Shown: positions 15,913 to 25,322 of the stretch, piece by piece
Numbering within the stretch: position 1 is the first letter of the stretch
Layout of the letters: every line of letters begins with the position of its first letter
Source of the DNA: Bacteroidales bacterium
GTDB taxonomy: Bacteria; Bacteroidota; Bacteroidia; Bacteroidales; F082
Assembly: GCA_017531225.1 (NCBI GenBank)
Contig: JAFXLL010000003.1
Span: forward strand, 62,001 to 126,000
Direction of reading: 5' to 3'
Length of the DNA stretch: 64,000 nucleotides
Program-made: the position numbers and the translations under genes
Notes under the pieces: model-generated
The model's input: only the letters and a program-made list of their open reading frames with translations
What the model was told of the DNA's origin: nothing
The model's database searches: none

Positions 15913-16875
15913 ATGGAAGATAACAGTTTGGTGGCTCTAACCGAAGAATACCTGATGTCGAAAATCTACGTCATTAGGGGAGTCCAAGTGATGCTCGATG
16001 TGGATTTGGCAGCTATTTATGGATATACCACAAAAAATTTTAATCGTCAAGTTAAAAACAATATTGATCGTTTCGATGATGATTTTAGATTTCAACTTAC
16101 AGATATAGAAGTGAATATCTTGAGGTGCAAAAACTGCACCTCAAGTTGGGGCGGCGCTAGATACCTTCCTTATGCTTTCACGGAGTTGGGGATTTATGCG
16201 CTTATGATGGTCCTAAAAGGCAATCTTGCTATTGACCAAAGTAAGAAACTCATAAGGTTGTTTAAAAAATTGAAAGATTATGCCTTTCAAATCCAAAATA
16301 TATTGCCTTCTTCCGATATGCGAACGCTCGCAATCCAAACCCAACGTAACACTGAAGACATCCGACAGATACAACAACAGGTCAATGACCTTACCATTGT
16401 GGTCAAGGACTTCACCGATCCCAACATCAAAAAGGACTACCTTTTCTATAATGGCCAAACTGTTGAAGCTGATTTGGCGTATGCCGAGATCTATTCATAC
16501 GCTAAGAAAACGATTCATGTCATCGATAATTACATTAGCCTGAAAACGTTAGTTCTATTGAAATCAGTTTCGGCGGGGGTAAGGGTCGTTGTTTTCAGCG
16601 ACAACGTGAATCATGGTCTCCATCCGACCGAGTTAGCTGATTTTAAACGAGAATATCCAAATGTTGACATTACCCTGAAACCCTCAGGTGGGATTTATCA
16701 CGATCGTTACATATTCATTGATCACGGAACACCAAACGAAATGATTTTTCACTGCGGAGGTTCATCAAAAGATGGAGGTAGACGGATTACCTCCATTAGC
16801 CGAGTCGAGGATGTAAAGCTTTATCAAAACATCATCAGTGATTTGGAGGTTCGTCAATCCACCTTGTCAATGTAA
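15913..16875 (+). CDS. ORF6N-domain protein with C-terminal PLD-like domain
   Basis: 320 residues. Residues 10-110 form an ORF6N (KilA-N-related) DNA-binding domain: [17 protein letters not shown]...[21 protein letters not shown] and the conserved [12 protein letters not shown] short coiled linker follows (120-165). The C-terminal part has [16 protein letters not shown] and CGGSSKDGG, a degenerate phospholipase-D/HKD-like fold common in such fusions. ORF6N proteins are phage- and mobile-element-linked regulators. It has its own promoter and a palindrome upstream that recurs inside the coding sequence. Its 3' end overlaps convergent parE by 22 nt. Confidence 0.85.
   Translation: MEDNSLVALTEEYLMSKIYVIRGVQVMLDVDLAAIYGYTTKNFNRQVKNNIDRFDDDFRFQLTDIEVNILRCKNCTSSWGGARYLPYAFTELGIYALMMVLKGNLAIDQSKKLIRLFKKLKDYAFQIQNILPSSDMRTLAIQTQRNTEDIRQIQQQVNDLTIVVKDFTDPNIKKDYLFYNGQTVEADLAYAEIYSYAKKTIHVIDNYISLKTLVLLKSVSAGVRVVVFSDNVNHGLHPTELADFKREYPNVDITLKPSGGIYHDRYIFIDHGTPNEMIFHCGGSSKDGGRRITSISRVEDVKLYQNIISDLEVRQSTLSM
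16119..16145. repeat. 27-bp palindrome inside the ORF6N gene (copy 2)
   Basis: CTTGAGGTGCA and TGCACCTCAAG are perfectly complementary across a 5-nt spacer. The arms differ from copy 1 at one base. It encodes the segment [10 protein letters not shown] of the ORF6N domain. Confidence 0.6.
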
Positions 16876-18800
16876 GTGTCGTCTTCAATCCTCAGATTGT
16901 CGATGATAAACCGCTGACGCTCAGGGGTGTTGTTGCCCATGTAGTATTTGAGCAATTCCTTGATGCCAAAGTCGTATTGAAGAATAACAGGCTCCAAGCG
17001 CATGTTGGGGCCGATGAAGGCACGGAACTCGTCAGGGGAGATCTCACCAAGACCTTTAAATCTGGTGATTTCAGCTTGTTTACCGCATTTCAGGATGGAG
17101 TTGACGCGTTCTTCCTCGGTGTAGCAGTAATAGGTCTCTTTTTTGTTTCTCACGCGGAACAGGGGGGTCTGCAGGATGTAAACGTGGCCGTTTTTCACCA
17201 AGTCGGGGTAGAACTGCAGGAAGAAAGTGAGCAGCAGCAGGCGGATGTGCATGCCGTCAACATCGGCATCGGTAGCGATCACGATGTTGTTGTAACGCAG
17301 ATTCTCAATGTCTTCGTCGATGTTCAAAGCTGCTTGCAATAGATTGAACTCTTCGTTTTCATAGCACACCTTTTTTGTCATTCCAAGGCAATTCAGCGGC
17401 TTGCCTCGCAGGCTGAACACGGCCTGGGTCTGCACGTCGCGACTCTTGGTGATGCTTCCCGATGCGGAGTCGCCCTCGGTGATGAAGATGGTGCTCTCCA
17501 AGCGTTTCTCATGATTGGTATTGAGGTGGATACGACAGTCGCGCAACTTCTTGTTGTTTAAACTGACTTTCTTGGCGCTCTCACGGGCTGCTTTCTTGAT
17601 ACCGGCAATCTCCTTGCGTTCTTTCTCGTTGGCTTGGATCTTCGCCTGCAACACGGCAACGGTATCGGGGTTCTTATGCAGGTAATTGTCGAGGTGACGT
17701 TTCAAGATGTCGAAGACATAGGTCTTGAGGAAAGGACTGTCATTGGTGCCGTCAGGATTGTTGGGAGCGAGGTGAGTGGAGCCAAGCTTAGTTTTCGTTT
17801 GCGCCTCAAACACAGGCTCTTGAATCCTCACACATAAAGCACAGATTAAACCTTGGCGGATGTCGGCAGGCTCGTATTCCTTTTGGAAGAACTCACGCAC
17901 CACACGGGCGTAGCCTTCGCGGAAAGCCGACTGGTGGGTACCGCCCTCGGTGGTGTGCTGGCCATTGACAAACGAATAGAAATAGTCGTTTGACTGACCA
18001 TTGACATGGGTGAATGCCGCTTCAAAGTCGCCATCCTTGATGTGGATGATGGGGTAGAGACCTTCGCCTTCCATGTTGTTTTGCAACAGATCAAGCAAGC
18101 CATTCTTCGAGTAATAGCGCTTGTCGTTGTAGACCATGGTGAGGCCGCGGTTCAGATATGCGTAGTTCCAAACGCGTTTCTCCACATAATCGTCCACGTA
18201 ATGGTAATTGCCAAACAAGGCACTGTCGGGGATAAACTCAACCAAAGTGCCGGTCTCGGTGGCGTTTTCGTAATCGATGATGCCCGTGTCGGAAGTCATC
18301 TTGCCTTGGGCGAACTCCACGATGCGGGTCTTGCCGTCACGGATGGACTGTACCTTGAAATAAGAGGAAAGGGCGTTGACAGCTTTGGTACCGACGCCGT
18401 TCAAACCCACGGATTTTTGGAACACCTTGCTGTCATATTTCGCTCCAGTGTTCAACTGCGACACCGCCTCTTTCAACTTTCCTTGCGGGATGCCACGGCC
18501 GTAATCACGGATGGAGACCTTCTTGTCCGCTTTGTCAATCGTCAATTCAATCCTTTTACCAAAACCTGAAGTAAACTCATCTATTGAGTTGTCTATCACC
18601 TCTTTAATCAAAACGTAAATACCGTCATCCTGTGAGGCGCCATCGCCCAATTTACCGATGTACATTCCTGGACGACGACGGATGTGCTCCATATCCTCAA
18701 GATGGATGATGTCATCGTCGGTATACGCCGTGGTTACTGCCGGAGTTTCCTCAGGTTGGTTGAATATATCTTGATTCTCTTCCAAATATTCGTTTTCCAT
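16854..18800 (-). CDS. parE: DNA topoisomerase IV subunit B
   Basis: 648 residues. ATPase subunit that, with ParC, decatenates chromosomes. It opens with the GHKL motifs [23 protein letters not shown] (Asn box) and RDYGRGIP, then [13 protein letters not shown]. The TOPRIM domain shows [10 protein letters not shown] and the metal-binding [21 protein letters not shown] and the overall length mark the ParE rather than GyrB branch in Bacteroidetes. The start overlaps the flippase stop by one base (TGATG), so the two are probably translated together. parC is not in the window. Confidence 0.93.
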   Translation of the reverse strand: MENEYLEENQDIFNQPEETPAVTTAYTDDDIIHLEDMEHIRRRPGMYIGKLGDGASQDDGIYVLIKEVIDNSIDEFTSGFGKRIELTIDKADKKVSIRDYGRGIPQGKLKEAVSQLNTGAKYDSKVFQKSVGLNGVGTKAVNALSSYFKVQSIRDGKTRIVEFAQGKMTSDTGIIDYENATETGTLVEFIPDSALFGNYHYVDDYVEKRVWNYAYLNRGLTMVYNDKRYYSKNGLLDLLQNNMEGEGLYPIIHIKDGDFEAAFTHVNGQSNDYFYSFVNGQHTTEGGTHQSAFREGYARVVREFFQKEYEPADIRQGLICALCVRIQEPVFEAQTKTKLGSTHLAPNNPDGTNDSPFLKTYVFDILKRHLDNYLHKNPDTVAVLQAKIQANEKERKEIAGIKKAARESAKKVSLNNKKLRDCRIHLNTNHEKRLESTIFITEGDSASGSITKSRDVQTQAVFSLRGKPLNCLGMTKKVCYENEEFNLLQAALNIDEDIENLRYNNIVIATDADVDGMHIRLLLLTFFLQFYPDLVKNGHVYILQTPLFRVRNKKETYYCYTEEERVNSILKCGKQAEITRFKGLGEISPDEFRAFIGPNMRLEPVILQYDFGIKELLKYYMGNNTPERQRFIIDNLRIEDDTYIDKVD

Positions 18801-20098
18801 CAGTTTTTATTTTTTGCAAAGATAGCTAAAAATTCGGCTTTACACCATGTCCAATCTTCTTTCGTCAGCAACAAATCCCTTGTGTTCACCCCAGTGATCT
18901 TCTTGAATTTGAACCATTGGTACAGCATGATGGCTGTGTAGGTGCATGAGAATGAGATGGCTGCGCCGATGATGCCCCAAACGGGGATCATGATGAAGGT
19001 GCAGGGAACCGTCACGGCAAGGCCGGTCAACGAGGCGTAGAGGTTGTATTTCGGTACGCCGGTGCCGGAGAAATAATGCGAGAAGATCATTTGAGCCGAG
19101 AGGAATAGCAATCCGGGCGACATCAGCAAGATGATCTCCTTCACCTGACCAAACTCGTCGGTGAACAGCCATTCGAAGAAACCCACCGGGAGACAGGCGA
19201 TGGCTAACAGCGCTATCAAAGTAAGTATTACAGTGATTTTTAAGAATTTAATAGTTAGTTTTACAATCTCTCCTTGGTCGTTCATGTTGCTGAGTCGGGA
19301 GAACTGCACCATCGAGATGCTCATGCCAAACACCTTCACGCCTTCGCCCACCTGCGAAGCGGCGCCATACACGCCCACCGATTCCTTGGTGCAATGCTGA
19401 CGTAGCAGATAGATGCTCATGCGGCGGTTCAATGTGCTTACCAAATTGGAGAGCTGGATGACGTAGCCATATTTCAGCATCTCCTTAGCAGTCAGGAAGA
19501 AAGGATCGGAGCCGTCGTGTCCGACCATGCGGATCATCAACACAAAACCTACGATGAAGGCCGTGATGTAGCCACACAATAGCGAGTATACAAAGGCATG
19601 CGCATCGCGAATGTCGAACACGTAGATGAACAGCACCATCGAGCACACCTGGACGAAGATTTGAAGCAGGAAGATCCAGTTGAAAGTCCCCACTTTTTCC
19701 TTGCCCAAAAACACGTTGAGGTTGAAATTATGGAAGCTGTAAACCAAGGTCAGTAGTAGCGTAATCACCTCATAACCACGGGGAACGATGCGGTCGAATG
19801 TCGTAGGGTAGTGGGAGAGGACTATGAACAGCAGAACATAAAACGCCATTACCATGGCGATCCAGGCATACGAAACCGCCATCAGGGTGGAAAGCTTCTT
19901 TCTTGGCGTAAAGTACACTAATCCGCTACCGGCCAAGAACTCAACGCCGATCAGCAGGAAGGTCACGTCGGTAAGCACAGTGAATCCGATGCCCCATTCG
20001 GCGGGACCCAACACTTTGGTACCAAGCATCATCGTAATGAATCCGATTAACAGATTCATTATCCTGGTTATGCCTGTGCCAAGTATTTTCTTAAACAT
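18800..20098 (-). CDS. Polysaccharide flippase (Wzx/MATE-like, MOP superfamily)
   Basis: 432 residues with about 12 hydrophobic segments spread over the whole length. The start [20 protein letters not shown] followed by [11 protein letters not shown] is typical of O-antigen and teichoic-acid flippases, which move undecaprenyl-linked glycans across the inner membrane. It overlaps the upstream glycan gene by 8 nt and the downstream parE by one base, forming a three-gene transcript. With the glycosyltransferase cluster to its right it probably serves surface polysaccharide export. Substrate unknown. Confidence 0.85.
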   Translation of the reverse strand: MFKKILGTGITRIMNLLIGFITMMLGTKVLGPAEWGIGFTVLTDVTFLLIGVEFLAGSGLVYFTPRKKLSTLMAVSYAWIAMVMAFYVLLFIVLSHYPTTFDRIVPRGYEVITLLLTLVYSFHNFNLNVFLGKEKVGTFNWIFLLQIFVQVCSMVLFIYVFDIRDAHAFVYSLLCGYITAFIVGFVLMIRMVGHDGSDPFFLTAKEMLKYGYVIQLSNLVSTLNRRMSIYLLRQHCTKESVGVYGAASQVGEGVKVFGMSISMVQFSRLSNMNDQGEIVKLTIKFLKITVILTLIALLAIACLPVGFFEWLFTDEFGQVKEIILLMSPGLLFLSAQMIFSHYFSGTGVPKYNLYASLTGLAVTVPCTFIMIPVWGIIGAAISFSCTYTAIMLYQWFKFKKITGVNTRDLLLTKEDWTWCKAEFLAIFAKNKN

Positions 20099-21794
20099 GT
20101 GTCTTGTCCCTATGCAGCTTGATTCTTATTTGGTGAAACATGCCGAACAGCGTGAAGCGCCAACGTTTTCCGTCGAAGACGGTGATGGTGTCGTTGCCGT
20201 TCAGGGTATGGAAACCTTGTTTGTACTTTGAATGCGCAAACGGTTTTATGGTATCGTATTGTGCTTCAACGTATTCCTTGTCGGTAAACCTATCCACGTG
20301 GTTGAGGTTGACCGCCATGCCGTAGTATCGGCCACATTGCTGCGCCGGACGGATCAGCTCGCCGTCCAGTTCGAAGAAGGCACCTGCCATGCGGGCATCA
20401 GCGCAGTCCACCTTGACGGGATTGGCATGATGGGGATGGTATTCTCCTTTAAGTTCCTCAGCTACATAGCGATAAAGCTTCACGCTCGGGAAGTCCTTCT
20501 GGGTAAAGAACAGGTTCCAGCATCCATCGCGATAGATCAAGGTGGGGTCGATGGCACGAATATGCTCTATCAGCACGCACTCTTGCTCCAATTTCAGCTC
20601 TTTCTCGTTGAAACGATACAGATTCAGGCGGTTTGCCTCGTTCGACTCAGGGATGCAATACACCTCGCCTTCGTGCTCAAACACAAAAGGATAGGAGAGA
20701 TGGAAAGGCTCCTCCAATGCCACTTTCGGTTTCTTAAAGCCTTTCGACCTCCGAACTACTTCGATATGGCCTTTGCCCGTTTTGTAATTGTAACTTTCGT
20801 AGAAAATATAGGTGTCGTTCTGTGTCGTAATCACAAAAGGATCAGCGAAATAGATGGATCTTTTCTTTCTCTTGAACCATACCACGTTCTCTTCGTTGAT
20901 CTCAGGTGATTTGATGAATTCCTTCAGCGGGACTTCCACATAACCTACGTTCCAGTCTTCCTGACGGAACATGTCGTGAAGATGGAAACGTAAACGCCTT
21001 ATTACACATAAGATCCAGTATTTCAGCATCTTGATATTCACCGGTGGACGGTTGATCTTGGCTTCCGATGCCGATTGATACTCGTTCAGCTTGCCGGTAA
21101 ACTGGATTTCGCGGCACACCTGTAAAGGCATGTCGGCGCTATCCGAAAGTAGTTGGTCAAGATGGGCTTTGTACGAATGTAAAATGGTCGGATACCAGCG
21201 TTTTTTCAGGATGTTGCCCTTGTCGAGCACGTCGGTTAGGCGTTGCAGAATAACGCCATTCCGAGGGTTGTCTTGCATCCATTCCCAGAATCCGGGAGGG
21301 CCGCCTCGATAGGCCATCTCGTCATCATGATGGAAAGACCAGATGCCGTATTTTGCCGCTTGTAAAACTTCGCCTCTGATGATGTCGAAACCAAATCTTA
21401 AAATAAAATCAAGTTGATGATTCTTAATGGATTCAATATCTTTATCTAAAATAAAGGTTGAATTCTTTTTGTGGGTAGGTTCACAGTCCAAAATGGGGAT
21501 GTCCGTCAACGAAAGTCCCAAGGATTTCAGGGCGGGTTCAAGTTCTGTCATCGTTTTTGAGTTGGGCTTGAACCGGTAATGGTTCCAGATTTGGAAGAAT
21601 CCACGGCGGATAGGGTAGTGCATCAACCAATGGAAGAACCCCTTCTTTTGAGTCGCTTCGGTGTTCCTAACGATCAACTCAAGACGCATTCCGCCTTCGA
21701 TGAGTTTCTTCACCGTATCCACTTTCCAGGCCTCAAGGGAGAGGTCGTCGACCATGATGCCGAAGCGTAAAGGGGTCATATGTTGGTCTTCCAT
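20091..21794 (-). CDS. Formyltransferase-like protein fused to a GINT1-like propeller domain
   Basis: 567 residues. The N-terminal half resembles the formyl transferase fold (IILD..PT, then FGFDIIRGEVL and the active-site-like SFHHDDEMAYRGGPPGFWEW), where folate-dependent formyl transfer would need the conserved His and Asp. The second half begins YFADPFVI and continues with blades (IFYESYN, YPFVFEHEGEVYCIPES, FFTQKDF), matching the N-terminal domain of glucosamine inositolphosphorylceramide transferase, a GH43-like propeller. It may add an N-formyl sugar group in the surface glycan. First gene of the flippase-parE transcript, with a TAATTTTG box at 21819-21826. Confidence 0.7.
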   Translation of the reverse strand: MEDQHMTPLRFGIMVDDLSLEAWKVDTVKKLIEGGMRLELIVRNTEATQKKGFFHWLMHYPIRRGFFQIWNHYRFKPNSKTMTELEPALKSLGLSLTDIPILDCEPTHKKNSTFILDKDIESIKNHQLDFILRFGFDIIRGEVLQAAKYGIWSFHHDDEMAYRGGPPGFWEWMQDNPRNGVILQRLTDVLDKGNILKKRWYPTILHSYKAHLDQLLSDSADMPLQVCREIQFTGKLNEYQSASEAKINRPPVNIKMLKYWILCVIRRLRFHLHDMFRQEDWNVGYVEVPLKEFIKSPEINEENVVWFKRKKRSIYFADPFVITTQNDTYIFYESYNYKTGKGHIEVVRRSKGFKKPKVALEEPFHLSYPFVFEHEGEVYCIPESNEANRLNLYRFNEKELKLEQECVLIEHIRAIDPTLIYRDGCWNLFFTQKDFPSVKLYRYVAEELKGEYHPHHANPVKVDCADARMAGAFFELDGELIRPAQQCGRYYGMAVNLNHVDRFTDKEYVEAQYDTIKPFAHSKYKQGFHTLNGNDTITVFDGKRWRFTLFGMFHQIRIKLHRDKTHV

Positions 21795-21879
21795 ACTTTT
21801 TTAACGAAAAAATCGTGTCAAAATTACAATTCTTTTGGAGATTAAACGTTATAAGATTATTACTTGAAGGAAAATTTTC

Positions 21880-21887
21880 TATTTTTG
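21880..21887 (+). promoter_or_regulatory. -7 box of the glycosyltransferase gene
   Basis: TATTTTTG lies 16 nt before the ATG at 21904. It is divergent from the TAATTTTG box (21819-21826) of the formyltransferase-like gene. Confidence 0.45.
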
Positions 21888-21903
21888 CCCGTTTTTTCGC
21901 GGT

Positions 21904-23868
21904 ATGAAGCTATCCATCGTCATCGTCAACTATAACGTAGAGTTCTTCTTGGAACAATGCTTGTATTCGGTACGTAGATCGTTGCAAGGCATTGACGGAG
22001 AAGTGTTTGTGGTTGATAACAACTCGGTGGACGGCTCATTGAAAATGCTTGCCAAGAAGTTCCCCGAGGTGAAAGTCATCGCCAACAAGGAGAACGTGGG
22101 CTTCAGCCGTGCCAACAACCAAGCCATCAGGATTTCCACGGGTGAATATGTATTGTTGCTCAATCCCGACACGGTGGTGGAGGACGATACCTTTGCCAAG
22201 TGCATCGCCTTTATGGATTCCCATCCTGATGCTGGAGGTCTCGGCGTGAAGATGGTGGACGGCAAAGGCAACTTCCTGCCTGAGTCGAAGCGCGGACTGC
22301 CCACGCCGGCTGCTGCGTTTTACAAGATGTTCGGCATTGCCAAGCTGTTTCCGCATAATAAGCGTTTCGCCCATTATTACATGGGACATCTTTCCAACGA
22401 AGAGACCAACGAGGTGGAGATCTTAGCGGGCGCCTTCATGCTGATGCGCCGTGAGACCCTCGACAAGGTTGGACTGTTAGACGAGACTTTCTTTATGTAC
22501 GGCGAGGATATCGACCTATCGTACCGCATCACGCAGGGAGGTTATAAGAACTATTATTTCCCGGAAACCCGAATCATCCACTACAAGGGCGAGAGCACGA
22601 AGAAGACCAGTGTCAACTACGTCCTGGTGTTCTACAAGGCCATGGAGATCTTTGCCAAGAAGCATTTCGGACAGAAACGCGCTTTTTGGTTCTCGTTTTT
22701 CATCAATTTGGCCATCTATTTCAAGGCATTTCTCGCTCTGGTCTCCCAGTTCTTCCACAAAATCGCTATCCCGTTCCTTGATGCCGTGTTGGGTTACGCC
22801 GGACTGGTGGTGATCAGCTATTACTGGGGTAAGATGACCGTTTACGAAGGCGTGGGCAGTTATCCTATGATATTGTTTGCCCTCGTGTTACCGGCATATA
22901 TCTTTATTTGGTTGATAAGCACTTATTTTGCCGGAGGATACGATAAACCCTATAATATCGGAAAGGCTGTGCTTGGCGTCGCCACTGGCAGCGTCTTCGT
23001 GCTGGTGCTTTACGCCCTGCTGCCTGAGTCGCTTCGCTTCTCACGTGCCTTGATTCTCTTCGGCACGTTGTGGCTCGCGCTGGAAATGACGATGACAAGG
23101 CTCATCGGCGTGTGGATGGGGAAGGAGTCCTTCATGTCGAAACGCAACGCCAAGAAGCGTTTCATCCTCATCGGCAGTCCCGATGAGGCCCAGCGCGTTG
23201 AGGCTCTCATCCAAAGTACCTCCATCAAACCCGACTTCATCGGGCTGGTGAGCTCCGACACGAATGAGACCCCCGAGGGTTTCATCGGCCGCATCAGCCA
23301 GGTGCCCGACATCATCACGATATACAAGATCACGGAGATTATCTTCTGTTCCAAGGATGTACCGCATCAGGTCATCATCGACAAGATGGTGGAATGGCAC
23401 GCCTCCAACGTCGACTATAAGATCGCTCCTGAGGACAGTCTCTCTATCATTGGCAGCAATAGCATCAATACTCGCGGTGACCTCTATACTGTCGACATCA
23501 AGGCTATCGACACGGTGGCCAACCGCCGCAACAAACGCCTGTTGGATGTGATCCTTTCAGTCTTCAGCATCGTGTTCTGGCTGCCTTTGATCTTTGTGGT
23601 GAAGAAGCCTTGGCGTTTCTTGAAGGATGCCGTTTTGGTGCTGATTGGAAAGCGTACCTGGGTGGGCTACTGTAAGGCCGATAAGGAAATCCAGAAGCTG
23701 CCTAAGATTCGTCGTGGCATCTATGATCCCTCCACACCAATAGAAAAACTCGGCACCGAAAACGATACCGAGTTTTACAATCAGTTGAATCTGCTTTACG
23801 CCCGCGACTACACCGTTTGGAAAGACGCGGAAATCTTTTTCACTTCACTGCGTGCCGATATCCATTGA
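21904..23868 (+). CDS. GT2 glycosyltransferase fused to a membrane and Rossmann region
   Basis: 654 residues. Residues 1-230 are a GT-A glycosyltransferase of family 2, rhamnosyltransferase-like: LSIVIVNYNV, VVDNNSVDGS, ENVGFSRANN and the DxD-like NPDTVV, then AGAFMLMRRE...GLLDETFFMYGED. After about 250 come several hydrophobic helices (roughly 260-400). A nucleotide-binding-like strand-loop RFILIGSPDEAQRVEAL begins the third part, which looks like the CapD/WbaP-type Rossmann unit. The tail PWRFLKDAVLVLIGKRTWVGY resembles the end of initiating sugar transferases but lacks a catalytic block. Probably an inner-membrane polysaccharide assembly enzyme. Its end overlaps convergent GH109 by 29 nt. 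Confidence 0.85.
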   Translation: MKLSIVIVNYNVEFFLEQCLYSVRRSLQGIDGEVFVVDNNSVDGSLKMLAKKFPEVKVIANKENVGFSRANNQAIRISTGEYVLLLNPDTVVEDDTFAKCIAFMDSHPDAGGLGVKMVDGKGNFLPESKRGLPTPAAAFYKMFGIAKLFPHNKRFAHYYMGHLSNEETNEVEILAGAFMLMRRETLDKVGLLDETFFMYGEDIDLSYRITQGGYKNYYFPETRIIHYKGESTKKTSVNYVLVFYKAMEIFAKKHFGQKRAFWFSFFINLAIYFKAFLALVSQFFHKIAIPFLDAVLGYAGLVVISYYWGKMTVYEGVGSYPMILFALVLPAYIFIWLISTYFAGGYDKPYNIGKAVLGVATGSVFVLVLYALLPESLRFSRALILFGTLWLALEMTMTRLIGVWMGKESFMSKRNAKKRFILIGSPDEAQRVEALIQSTSIKPDFIGLVSSDTNETPEGFIGRISQVPDIITIYKITEIIFCSKDVPHQVIIDKMVEWHASNVDYKIAPEDSLSIIGSNSINTRGDLYTVDIKAIDTVANRRNKRLLDVILSVFSIVFWLPLIFVVKKPWRFLKDAVLVLIGKRTWVGYCKADKEIQKLPKIRRGIYDPSTPIEKLGTENDTEFYNQLNLLYARDYTVWKDAEIFFTSLRADIH

Positions 23869-25252
23869 CCTTGTTCCAGTCACCTCTGGTGAAGTCTGGA
23901 ATGGCAACGGGCATGCCACCATTGGCGATAGAAGCTGCGGTGAGCTCGCCTAAGCAGGACCACTCAGCGGCGTCATAAACGTCTTGGTCGAGCGGCAATC
24001 CATTATGCAGGCAGTAAATCAAACGGTAGTCCATGATGAAGTCCATGCCGCCGTGACCGCCCACTTCCTTGGCCTTTTCCTCAATCTCAACAGCAATGGG
24101 GTGGAGATATTCCTTCAAAATCTTGTCGCGCACCTCAGCCGGAACAAAGCCGTGAGGATTCAGGTGCTGACCTTCAGCCAAAAAGCCCTCTGGCAACTTC
24201 TCTTCAAGAACGGTGAATCCCTCTGAGGGATACTTGTTGGCGAAGCCTTCCGTACCCGTCAACTGATAGAGGCGGTTGTAAGGACGGTAGGTATAGACGT
24301 CATGCTCGATCAGTAGGGTCTTGCCTTGCTCGGTTTGGATCATGGTGGTGGTCATATCACCATTGGCGAAGTCATCCACGCCCATCATTTCCTTGGCTAC
24401 TTTCTTGCCATTATAAGAAGGTGTGCCCATGGAGACCAAGGTCTTCATGCGGTCGCCACGGTGGATGTTAAAGGCTTGGCAGAGAGGTCCGAGGCCGTGG
24501 GTGGGGTAGACGTCACCCGAATGGCTCTGGTTGAAATCCAGGCGCCAGTTCTCATAGTACTCATGCCAATAAGGCTCCAGGTTGTGGATGTAGGCGCCTT
24601 CGCCGTGGATGAGTTCGCCCAGCAAGCCTTGTTGTGCCATGTTCAAGGCAGTTAGCTCGAAGAAGTCGTAGCAGCAGTTCTCAAGCATCATGCAGTGGCG
24701 TTGGGTCTGTTCGGCCACGTCAACGAGTTGCCAGCACTCTTCGATGGAGGTGGCAGCGGGGACTTCCACAGCCACATGCTTGCCGCATTGCATGGCGTAG
24801 GTAGCCATCATCACGTGGGTCTGCCAGTTGGTGGCGATATACACGAGGTCGATGTCGTCGCGTTCGACGAGTTCTCTCCATCCTTCACGGCCGGTATAAG
24901 CTGCAGCGCGGGGCAGTCCTTTGGCTTCCAAGATGTCGGTCTGCACCTTCTCAACGCGGTCAGGCTCGATGTCGCACAAGGCAACCACGGTCACGCCGTC
25001 GATGTAGGTCATGCGATCCACGGCATCCGGGCCACGCATACCGAGGCCGATAAAGCCGATACGCACATTCTCGATGGGATCGACCGCCAACTGCAGGACG
25101 CTCTTTTGGCCTTCCTGACGCTGGGGCTCGTCGAAAACGATGGTGTTATACTTGATAACGTAATTGCCGTTTCGGACTTCCTGAATCTTCATCGTGCAGG
25201 CCGAAAACAGACAGGCCGCCAAGAGTAACGCTAAGTAGAGTTTTGTTTTCAT
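23840..25252 (-). CDS. Gfo/Idh/MocA lipoprotein, GH109-like (alpha-N-acetylgalactosaminidase type)
   Basis: 470 residues. The start MKTKLYLALLLAACLFSAC is a lipoprotein signal. The mature part has an NAD-binding GFIGLGMRG, VVALCDIEP, and the catalytic-domain segments KHVAVEVPA, MLENCCYDFFEL and GELIHGEGAYIHNL that characterise GH109, enzymes that cleave alpha-GalNAc by an NAD-dependent redox mechanism. Surface or periplasmic location would fit removal of terminal GalNAc from mucin-type glycans. The divergent neighbour is a NahK-like kinase, which would phosphorylate the released sugar, so the pair makes metabolic sense. Specificity is inferred from motifs only. Confidence 0.85.
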   Translation of the reverse strand: MKTKLYLALLLAACLFSACTMKIQEVRNGNYVIKYNTIVFDEPQRQEGQKSVLQLAVDPIENVRIGFIGLGMRGPDAVDRMTYIDGVTVVALCDIEPDRVEKVQTDILEAKGLPRAAAYTGREGWRELVERDDIDLVYIATNWQTHVMMATYAMQCGKHVAVEVPAATSIEECWQLVDVAEQTQRHCMMLENCCYDFFELTALNMAQQGLLGELIHGEGAYIHNLEPYWHEYYENWRLDFNQSHSGDVYPTHGLGPLCQAFNIHRGDRMKTLVSMGTPSYNGKKVAKEMMGVDDFANGDMTTTMIQTEQGKTLLIEHDVYTYRPYNRLYQLTGTEGFANKYPSEGFTVLEEKLPEGFLAEGQHLNPHGFVPAEVRDKILKEYLHPIAVEIEEKAKEVGGHGGMDFIMDYRLIYCLHNGLPLDQDVYDAAEWSCLGELTAASIANGGMPVAIPDFTRGDWNKVNGYRHAVK

Positions 25253-25298
25253 AGTGGTTGTTTTATGTGATTGACAGGCAAATATAAGAAAAGTTTTG

Positions 25299-25306
25299 TA
25301 TCTTTG
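25299..25306 (+). promoter_or_regulatory. -7 box of the NahK-like kinase gene, fixes its start
   Basis: TATCTTTG predicts transcription from about 25312, downstream of an in-frame Met codon at 25296. Translation must therefore start at the Met at 25323. Confidence 0.55.
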
Positions 25307-25322
25307 TCAAAAACAAAAAACG

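Noticed and set aside
5698-16875. Retron or CRISPR-like system
   Set aside because: No reverse transcriptase, no Cas gene and no repeat-spacer array is present; the rod alone does not make an msr-msd.
16854-18800. gyrB instead of parE
   Set aside because: The sequence follows the ParE branch ([16 protein letters not shown] type). GyrB would be expected with different motifs, though the distinction is by eye.
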